From positions 1-11,423 of the forward strand of contig JBARCX010000399.1 in the NCBI GenBank assembly GCA_049794535.1: a stretch of 11,423 nucleotides of DNA. Direction: 5' to 3'. This document shows positions 6,238-11,423 of this stretch, piece after piece (positions within the stretch are counted from its first letter, which is position 1; each line of letters begins with the position of its first letter). The notes beneath the pieces were generated by a model that was given only the letters and a program-made list of their open reading frames with translations, searched no databases and was not told the origin of the DNA. This DNA is from JBARCX01 sp049794535 (GTDB taxonomy: Bacteria; Pseudomonadota; Gammaproteobacteria; Xanthomonadales; Rhodanobacteraceae). The translations under genes and the position numbers were made by a program.

Positions 6238-8028
6238 TCAGGCGTGTGCAACCGCTGGGTTTGTTGCGGAGTCCAAGGCCTGCGCGACGCGCTGCTGTTC
6301 CTGTCGCAGGCGTGCCGGTAGACGCGGTGTAAAGCTATCGAGGTATTCGCCAATGGCAGTGAGTTCGGCCTGCCAGCCGGCGTGGTCCACGTCGAGCAGC
6401 TCATCGACTGCTGCCGCGTCAATGTTCAGATCATCGAGTTTCAATTCACTGACGCTGGGCAGGATGCCGATGGGTGTATCCACGCCGCGCGCTTTGCCGT
6501 CGACGCGGGCGATCATCCACTCCAGCACGCGCAGGTTGTCGCCAAAGCCTGGCCACAGGAACTTGCCATCCTTGCCTTTGCGGAACCAGTTGACGTGGAA
6601 GATCTTCGGCAGCTTCGCACCGGGCTGATCGAACGAGAGCCAATGTGCGAAGTAGTCACCGTAGTGGTATCCGCAGAACGGCTTCATCGCCATGGAGTCA
6701 CGACGAAGTACACCCACGGCACCGGTAGCGGCGGCGGTGGTTTCCGAACCCATCGCGGCGCCCATCAGCACACCATGCGTCCAGTCGCGGGCTTCCATCA
6801 CCAATGGCAGTAACGAAGGGCGACGACCACCAAATACGATCGCACTGATCGGTACGCCTTGTGCGTCTTCGGCTTTGTCTGACCAGGTAGGACACTGCTT
6901 TGCGCTAACGGTGAAGCGTGAATTCGGATGCGCAGCGGGGCCGTTCGCGGAATCATAGGGGCGACCCTGCCAGTCGATGACCGGCGTGCCCGGCAGGCCG
7001 TCCCACCAGGGCTGGTTGTCGGCGGTGACGGCGACATTGGTGAAGATGGTATCGCGCGAAATGCTCGTCAGCGCGTTCGCATTCGTAGCGTTGCTGGTGC
7101 CGGGTGCGACGCCAAAGAAGCCGGCCTCCGGGTTGATAGCGTACAGACGTCCATCCGCGCCTGGGCGCATCCAGCAGATATCGTCGCCGACGGTCCACAC
7201 CTTCCAGCCGTCCTTGCGGTAGCCCTCCGGTGGAATCAGCATCGCGAGGTTGGTCTTGCCGCAGGCGGACGGGAATGCCGCAGCGATGTAATGCGTCTCG
7301 CCCTGTGGATTCTCGATGCCGACGATCAGCATGTGCTCGGCCAGCCAACCTTCGCTGCGAGCCTGGTGGCTGGCGATGCGCAGCGCATGGCACTTCTTGC
7401 CTAGCAGGGCATTGCCGCCGTAGCCGGAGCCGTAGGACTTGATCGTGAGCTCTTCCGGGAAATGCATGATGAAGCGGCGCTCGGGATCGAGTTCGCCGGT
7501 GGAGTGCAGGCCTTTAATGAACGCGCCGTTCGAGAGCAGACCTTCGCGCTCGATGCGTTCCAGCGCGGGCTTACCCATGCGGGTCATGATGCGCATGTTG
7601 GCCACCACGTACGGGCTGTCGGTGATTTCCACACCACAGCGCGACAGGGGTGAGTCGATCGGACCCATGCAGTACGGGATCACGTACATCGTGCGCCCCT
7701 GCATGCAGCCGTCGAACAGGGCATCCATCTTCGCGTGCGCCTCGACCGGATCCATCCAATGGTTGTTGGGGCCGGTGTCTTCCTGCCGAGGGTGGCAAAC
7801 CATGGTGAGGTGCTCCACGCGCGCCACATCGGACGGGTGGGAGCGATGCAGGTAGCAACCCGGATGGGTCTCCTGATTCAGCTCAATCAGATCGCCGGTC
7901 TGCAGCATCTGCTGCACCAGCGATTGGTATTCGGCATCGGAACCGTCGCACCAATGGATCTGCGCGGGGCGGGTCAGCGCCGCCACCTCGTTCACCCAGC
8001 GCTCGAGCGCCTCCAGCTTGCTCGCCAT
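6238..8028 (-). CDS. pckG: Phosphoenolpyruvate carboxykinase (GTP)
   Basis: 596 residues, the usual length for GTP-dependent PEP carboxykinase (EC 4.1.1.32). It converts oxaloacetate plus GTP to phosphoenolpyruvate, GDP and CO2 in the cytosol, the entry step of gluconeogenesis from TCA intermediates. Visible family motifs include the P-loop A-C-G-K-T-N at 255-260 with the hyper-reactive Cys256, kinase-2 G-D-D at 281-283, and predicted Mn ligands K212 and H232 (in K-K-C-H and E-H-M-L). Also present are the F-G-G-R-R-P signature at 399-404 and the nucleotide-contacting F-G-D-N-L-R region at 495-500. It is clearly not the ATP-dependent PckA family. The ATG at 8028 has a good GAGGGAG site (8035-8041). 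The gene lies 123 bases downstream of the TetR gene on the same strand, near fadE, consistent with growth on fatty acids or other gluconeogenic carbon. Confidence 0.97.
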   Translation of the reverse strand: MASKLEALERWVNEVAALTRPAQIHWCDGSDAEYQSLVQQMLQTGDLIELNQETHPGCYLHRSHPSDVARVEHLTMVCHPRQEDTGPNNHWMDPVEAHAKMDALFDGCMQGRTMYVIPYCMGPIDSPLSRCGVEITDSPYVVANMRIMTRMGKPALERIEREGLLSNGAFIKGLHSTGELDPERRFIMHFPEELTIKSYGSGYGGNALLGKKCHALRIASHQARSEGWLAEHMLIVGIENPQGETHYIAAAFPSACGKTNLAMLIPPEGYRKDGWKVWTVGDDICWMRPGADGRLYAINPEAGFFGVAPGTSNATNANALTSISRDTIFTNVAVTADNQPWWDGLPGTPVIDWQGRPYDSANGPAAHPNSRFTVSAKQCPTWSDKAEDAQGVPISAIVFGGRRPSLLPLVMEARDWTHGVLMGAAMGSETTAAATGAVGVLRRDSMAMKPFCGYHYGDYFAHWLSFDQPGAKLPKIFHVNWFRKGKDGKFLWPGFGDNLRVLEWMIARVDGKARGVDTPIGILPSVSELKLDDLNIDAAAVDELLDVDHAGWQAELTAIGEYLDSFTPRLPARLRQEQQRVAQALDSATNPAVAHA

Positions 8029-8042
8029 CTTTACTCCCTCAC

Positions 8043-8059
8043 TTTGGTCTTAGGCCAAA
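8043..8059 (-). repeat. Small dyad just upstream of pckG
   Basis: TTTGGTC (8043-8049) and GGCCAAA (8053-8059) pair over 7 positions with one T-G wobble and a 3-base centre. It lies 14 bases before the pckG start codon, next to the ribosome site, so it could be an operator or a leader hairpin affecting translation. Confidence 0.35.
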
Positions 8060-8112
8060 AAAGAGATAAAACGGTATGTTACAGCTACTGGCATTGCAAG
8101 GAGGCGTGCAGC

Positions 8113-8142
8113 AAAACGGCCTGGCTTAAGGTGTTAGAAGCC
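8113..8142 (-). terminator. Possible weak terminator after the TetR gene
   Basis: On the minus strand, 9 bases after the TetR stop, GGCTT and AAGCC (8123-8127 with 8138-8142) can form a short stem. A TTTT run follows (8113-8116) after an intervening GC-rich stretch. An alternative pairing uses ACGGC and GCCGT (8116-8120 with 8140-8144), directly followed by TTTT. Stems are short, so read-through into pckG is possible. Confidence 0.3.
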
Positions 8143-8151
8143 GTCTCGCGT

Positions 8152-8730
8152 TCATGCGGGAATCAACGTAGCGATCATGTGCTCGACGTACGCGTCGAAC
8201 TCTTCATGGCTCAAGCGTGGCAGACCGAGTGTGAAATTCAGCTGCAGGAAACCGACGTAGGCGGCATAGGTCAGCCGGGCACGGTTGAGCGCTTCGGCGG
8301 GCTCCATGCCAGCTTCACGATAGGCGGTGTTGAGAAACTCCGTACGCCGTTGCGAAGCCCGCGCCATCACCGGTACTACCAGCGGGTGGTCTAGCGCTTT
8401 TAGCAGGGCCGCATAGACGCGGTGTGGTTGCAGCTCGTGCGCCACGCGGCGAAATAATTCAGGCAGGCGTACGCGAGGATCAGGGATCGCCTCGATTCGG
8501 CTGATCACTTCTTGCTCACCGTACTGCTCCCAGCGCTCCAGAGCGGCTTGCAGTAGTGCTTCACGGGTACGGAAATGCCAGTAGAAGCTGCCCTTGGTCA
8601 CACCAAGCTGGCGGGCCAGGGCCTCTACCGCCAAGGCACCTACACCCTGTTCGGCAATCAGTTTGAGTGCGGCGTCTTCCCAATCCTCGGCAGACAGCCG
8701 GGTACGTTCCGGTTTAGTGCTGGCGTTCAT
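8152..8730 (-). CDS. TetR/AcrR-family transcriptional regulator
   Basis: 192 residues from the ATG at 8730. The frame stays open upstream to 8913, but that extension would run antisense into the divergent hydrolase and has no family similarity. The N-terminal TetR DNA-binding domain is clear (about 12-60), with the helix-turn-helix at about 31-54 (V-E-A-L-A-R-Q-L-G-V-T-K-G-S-F-Y-W-H-F). The C-terminal ligand and dimer domain (about 65-192) is helical. The gene diverges from the alpha/beta hydrolase-fadE operon across 130 bases holding a perfect dyad, so it probably represses that operon and releases DNA on binding a lipid-like ligand such as an acyl-CoA. The ligand is inferred from the neighbours only. 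The ribosome site before ATG 8730 is poor. A half-copy of the dyad (GTATGG, 8735-8740) lies 4 bases upstream of the start, suggesting autoregulation. pckG follows on the same strand. Confidence 0.93.
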   Translation of the reverse strand: MNASTKPERTRLSAEDWEDAALKLIAEQGVGALAVEALARQLGVTKGSFYWHFRTREALLQAALERWEQYGEQEVISRIEAIPDPRVRLPELFRRVAHELQPHRVYAALLKALDHPLVVPVMARASQRRTEFLNTAYREAGMEPAEALNRARLTYAAYVGFLQLNFTLGLPRLSHEEFDAYVEHMIATLIPA

Positions 8731-8823
8731 GACCGTATGGTAGCCGAGTCCGGGGCAGTTCGTGCCCGCCGACAGGGGTGTCCATAGCGCAATCGGATGT
8801 GGATCAACACGTTGACGACCAAG

Positions 8824-8853
8824 TTGACGGCATTGGCATGAGCAATCCATACT
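8824..8853 (+). promoter_or_regulatory. Promoter of the hydrolase-fadE operon
   Basis: TTGACG (8824-8829, 5 of 6) is followed after 18 bases by CATACT (8848-8853, 4 of 6). A second TTGACG sits 12 bases upstream (8812-8817). The expected transcription start, near 8860, almost coincides with the ATG at 8861, so the message may be leaderless or nearly so. The -10 lies inside the candidate TetR operator. Confidence 0.5.
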
Positions 8854-8865
8854 CATCCGTATGGA
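8846..8865. promoter_or_regulatory. Candidate TetR operator: perfect 7+7 inverted repeat
   Basis: TCCATAC, 6 bases, then GTATGGA: a perfect 20-bp palindrome, typical in size for TetR-family sites. It covers the likely -10 box and the start codon of the hydrolase gene, so binding would block polymerase. A related half-site, GTATGG (8735-8740, inside CCGTATGG as in the main site), lies just before the TetR start codon. Confidence 0.6.
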
Positions 8866-9760
8866 GATGACAGGCAGCTCAGTACAGCGCTTCACGACCT
8901 CGGACGGCCTCACGCTGGCGGTCGAGCGACGACATACGACCGGGGCACCCCCGTTACTGTTCGCGCATGGCTTCGGTCAGACCCGTGGTGCCTGGAAGGG
9001 CGTCGCATCAACGTTAGCGGTGCAGGGCTGCAGTTGCGTCAGCTTTGACGCGCGCGGCCACGGCGAAAGCGATCGCGTGCCTGGCGGCGACTACCACATG
9101 GAGCAGTTCGTCGATGACCTGCTCCAGCTGGCGCGCGCGCAGCCCGAGCCGCCGATACTGGTCGGCGCCTCGATGGGCGGATTGCTCGGACTGGTCGCTG
9201 CGGGTGAGATCCACCCTTCGCCATTCCGAGCGCTGGTGTTGGTGGATATCACGCCGCGCTGGGAAACTGCTGGGGTAGAACGCATCCTTGCCTTCATGCA
9301 GGCGCATCCAGACGGCTTCGCTAACTATGCCGAAGCGGCTGAGCAGATCGCCGCTTACCTGCCGCAACGCCGTGAGCGTAAGCGCGAAGATCAATTGCGT
9401 CCGTTACTGCGTGAAGGTAACGATGGCCGGTTGCGCTGGCATTGGGATCCCGCTTTGCTCACCGGTGTGGTGCAGGAAAGCGAGCGTTACCAGCCGCGAT
9501 TGATCGCCGCTGCCGCGCAAGTGGATGTTCCTGTGTTACTGCTCTCTGGCGAGCGCAGCGACGTGGTTTCGCATGCGACCGTCAACGAGTTCCTGGCGCT
9601 GGTGCCACATGCGCAACACGTCGAGGTGGCCGGCGCCACTCATATGCTGGCAGGTGATGCGAACGATGCGTTCACACGCGAGATCGCACGCTTTATCGAA
9701 CAACTAGCTCCTATCCCATCCATTCAAGCCGATGCCCGCAAGGGCGCCGGTGTCGTGTAA
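8861..9760 (+). CDS. Alpha/beta-fold hydrolase
   Basis: 299 residues from the ATG at 8861; a second ATG two codons on (8867) is also possible. Alpha/beta-hydrolase features in order are the oxyanion H-G-F-G-Q-T (36-41), D-A-R-G-H-G-E-S (63-70), nucleophile elbow G-A-S-M-G-G with Ser104, probable acid Asp234 (S-G-E-R-S-D) and catalytic His261 (G-A-T-H-M-L). There is no signal peptide, so it is cytoplasmic. A lid region between 133 and 215 carries the block W-H-W-D-P. Substrate is not known from sequence; an ester or thioester of a fatty-acid-like compound fits the partner. It is first in an operon with fadE (stop 9760, fadE start 9780), probably repressed by the divergent TetR protein. There is no clear ribosome site before the ATG, in keeping with a leaderless transcript. 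Confidence 0.93.
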   Translation: MEMTGSSVQRFTTSDGLTLAVERRHTTGAPPLLFAHGFGQTRGAWKGVASTLAVQGCSCVSFDARGHGESDRVPGGDYHMEQFVDDLLQLARAQPEPPILVGASMGGLLGLVAAGEIHPSPFRALVLVDITPRWETAGVERILAFMQAHPDGFANYAEAAEQIAAYLPQRRERKREDQLRPLLREGNDGRLRWHWDPALLTGVVQESERYQPRLIAAAAQVDVPVLLLSGERSDVVSHATVNEFLALVPHAQHVEVAGATHMLAGDANDAFTREIARFIEQLAPIPSIQADARKGAGVV

Positions 9761-9779
9761 CTGCAACGAGGGTGTCGAG

Positions 9780-11423
9780 ATGTCTGTATTACTGACCCTG
9801 CTGGCGGCGCTCATCGCGACCGGCGCCTGTGCCTACCACCGCAGTAGTCTGCGTACCTGGGCGATTGTCGCGACGGTGACCACGTTCATCGTGGGCCTGA
9901 TCGTGGGCGCACCGTGGACGATGGTGATCCTGCTGGTGATCGAACTGGCGATTGCTGTGCCGCTGTTGATGATCAACTTTCGTCGCCGGCAAATCAGTGC
10001 ACCGCTGCTAAAGCTTTTCGCCAAGGTCACGCCGAAACTATCCGACACCGAGCAGACCGCGTTGGAAGCAGGCACCGTCGGTTTCGAGGGCGAACTGTTT
10101 TCCGGCAAGCCGGATTGGTCGCAACTGCTGAAGCAGCCGAAGCCGATGCTGAGTGTGGAAGAGCAAGCCTTCCTCGATGGCCCGGTGGAAGAGCTGTGCG
10201 GCATGATCGACGACTGGCAGATCACCCACGAACTGGCCGACCTGCCGCCGGACATCTGGGCGTATATCAAGAAGCACAAATTCTTCGGCATGATCATTCC
10301 GAAGCAGTACGGCGGCCTGCAGTTCTCCGCGCTGGCGCATTCTGCGGTGCTGCAGAAGCTATCCACCATGTCGGCCACCGTGGCTTCTACGGTGGCCGTG
10401 CCGAACTCACTTGGGCCGGCCGAACTGCTGCTGCACTACGGTAGCGACGAGCAAAAGAATTTCTATCTGCCGCGCCTCGCCGTGGGTGAAGAAATTCCCT
10501 GCTTCGCACTCACCGGTCCGTATGCCGGTTCCGACGCTACCTCGATTCCCGACTACGGCATCGTCTGTAAGCAGATGGTCGACGGCGTCGAAACACTCGG
10601 CATCAAGCTCACGTTCGACAAGCGCTACATCACGTTGGCGCCGGTCGCTACGGTGATCGGTCTCGCGTTCCGCATGTACGACCCAGAGCATCTGCTGGGT
10701 GATAAGGACGACCTTGGTATCACGCTGGCGCTATTGCCACGTTCCACCCCGGGTCTGGAGGTCGGTCGCCGCCACTTCCCGCTGAACATTCCGTTCCAGA
10801 ATGGTCCGGTGCACGGCAAGAACGTGTTCGCTCCGCTGTCCACTTTGATCGGTGGCCCGCACATGGCCGGTCACGGTTGGCGGATGTTGGTGGAGTGTCT
10901 GTCGGTCGGACGTGCGATCTCGCTGCCTTCCAACGCTACCGGCGCGATGCGCGGTTCGGCGGCAGCGACGGGTGCTTACGCACGTATGCGTAAGCAGTTC
11001 GGCCTGGCGATTGCCCGTTTCGAAGGTGTGGAAGAAGCGCTGGGTCGTATCGGTGGCCTCACATACGCCACTACTGCGCTGTCGCGCGCTACGGCTGCAG
11101 CCGTGGATCGTGGCGAGAAGCCGGCCGTTCCGTCGGCTATTGCCAAGTACCACGCGACGGAATGGGCACGGCAGATCGCCAGCGACACCATGGACGTGCA
11201 TGGCGGCAAGGCCGTGCAGCTCGGCCCAAAGAACTACGCTGGTCGCGGCTGGTCGAGCGTGCCGATTGCCATCACGGTGGAAGGCGCGAATATCATGACG
11301 CGCAGCCTGATGATCTTTGGTCAGGGTGCTATTCGCTGCCATCCTTATGTGCTGAAGGAAATGCAGGCGTTGTCGATCGCCGACTACGGCGATCGTCTGA
11401 AGACCTTCGACCGTGCACTATTC
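9780..11423 (+). CDS. fadE: Acyl-CoA dehydrogenase FadE (5' part; runs off the window)
   Basis: Starts at ATG 9780 behind a GAGGG ribosome site (9768-9772) and stays open to the last base: 548 codons visible, where E. coli FadE has about 814 residues, so roughly two thirds is present. It catalyses the first, FAD-dependent step of beta-oxidation, acyl-CoA to trans-2-enoyl-CoA. Residues 1-19 and about 26-66 are hydrophobic membrane segments, as in the inner-membrane-associated FadE family. The acyl-CoA dehydrogenase core follows from about 125. FadE-specific blocks include C-F-A-L-T-G-P with A-G-S-D (241-252), the V-G-R-A-I-S-L-P-S stretch (376-384), M-D-V-H-G-G-K (471-477) and the near-invariant T-V-E-G-A-N...F-G-Q-G-A-I-R-C-H-P-Y-V-L (499-525). 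It follows the hydrolase by 19 bases in one operon. The reading frame is undisturbed; the missing C-terminus is due only to the window edge. Confidence 0.96.
   Translation, partial: MSVLLTLLAALIATGACAYHRSSLRTWAIVATVTTFIVGLIVGAPWTMVILLVIELAIAVPLLMINFRRRQISAPLLKLFAKVTPKLSDTEQTALEAGTVGFEGELFSGKPDWSQLLKQPKPMLSVEEQAFLDGPVEELCGMIDDWQITHELADLPPDIWAYIKKHKFFGMIIPKQYGGLQFSALAHSAVLQKLSTMSATVASTVAVPNSLGPAELLLHYGSDEQKNFYLPRLAVGEEIPCFALTGPYAGSDATSIPDYGIVCKQMVDGVETLGIKLTFDKRYITLAPVATVIGLAFRMYDPEHLLGDKDDLGITLALLPRSTPGLEVGRRHFPLNIPFQNGPVHGKNVFAPLSTLIGGPHMAGHGWRMLVECLSVGRAISLPSNATGAMRGSAAATGAYARMRKQFGLAIARFEGVEEALGRIGGLTYATTALSRATAAAVDRGEKPAVPSAIAKYHATEWARQIASDTMDVHGGKAVQLGPKNYAGRGWSSVPIAITVEGANIMTRSLMIFGQGAIRCHPYVLKEMQALSIADYGDRLKTFDRALF

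Noticed and set aside
6138..6240. ECF autoregulatory promoter before the sigma gene
   Set aside because: I searched for a GGAAC-like -35 with a CGT/TCT-type -10 on the minus strand and found none.
8073..8080. A GTATG half-site upstream of pckG as a second target of the TetR protein
   Set aside because: Only five bases match the operator arm and no partner arm is found at the right spacing.
9833..10378. 181-codon minus-strand open frame opposite fadE
   Set aside because: The plus strand clearly encodes FadE here with family motifs throughout, and the minus frame has no features of its own.
1..11423. Mobile elements, CRISPR arrays, tRNA or rRNA genes, toxin-antitoxin or phage-defence genes
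   Set aside because: No transposase or integrase, no spaced direct repeats, no tRNA-like cloverleaf in the gaps and no such protein motifs were seen. All the larger genes are intact and metabolic or regulatory.

Overview
The window looks like a chromosomal piece of a GC-rich gammaproteobacterium, most likely Xanthomonadales / Rhodanobacteraceae (Dyella- or Rhodanobacter-like). This is an inference from the GTP-type PEP carboxykinase, the gammaproteobacterial FadE-type acyl-CoA dehydrogenase, the gene style and the codon use. There is no transposase, integrase, phage gene, CRISPR array, rRNA or tRNA that I can see.

Layout: (1) 3-2891 (-) is a complete 962-residue c-di-GMP enzyme with two tandem GAF / coiled-coil modules followed by GGDEF and EAL domains. 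(2) 2892-3186 is a non-coding divergent control region. (3) 3187-4107 (+) is an exported protein of unknown function that looks like a small outer-membrane beta-barrel, closed by a strong intrinsic terminator. (4) 6137-4190 (-) is a compact three-gene operon: ECF sigma factor, a single-pass membrane protein that is probably its anti-sigma factor, and a secreted DUF4097-type repeat protein. (5) 8028-6238 (-) is GTP-dependent PEP carboxykinase. (6) 8730-8152 (-) is a TetR-family repressor, divergent from (7) 8861-9760 (+), an alpha/beta hydrolase, which is followed after 19 bases by (8) fadE, beginning at 9780 and running off the right edge (548 codons visible).

The right half reads as one metabolic neighbourhood. 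FadE opens beta-oxidation, the acetyl-CoA produced enters the glyoxylate and TCA routes, and PEP carboxykinase turns oxaloacetate into PEP for gluconeogenesis. The TetR gene sits between the two arms. A perfect 7+7 inverted repeat covers both the likely -10 box and the start codon of the hydrolase-fadE operon, and is a good candidate operator. The left half is regulatory and envelope-related: c-di-GMP signalling, an exported protein, and a sigma/anti-sigma system with a secreted repeat protein.

I did not find an obviously new multi-gene system. The most interesting signals are the operator-like dyad, the sigma operon with its unusual leader (14-bp hairpin plus a G-quadruplex motif on the template strand), the uncharacterised barrel-like protein, and the internally duplicated GAF-coil modules of the c-di-GMP enzyme.
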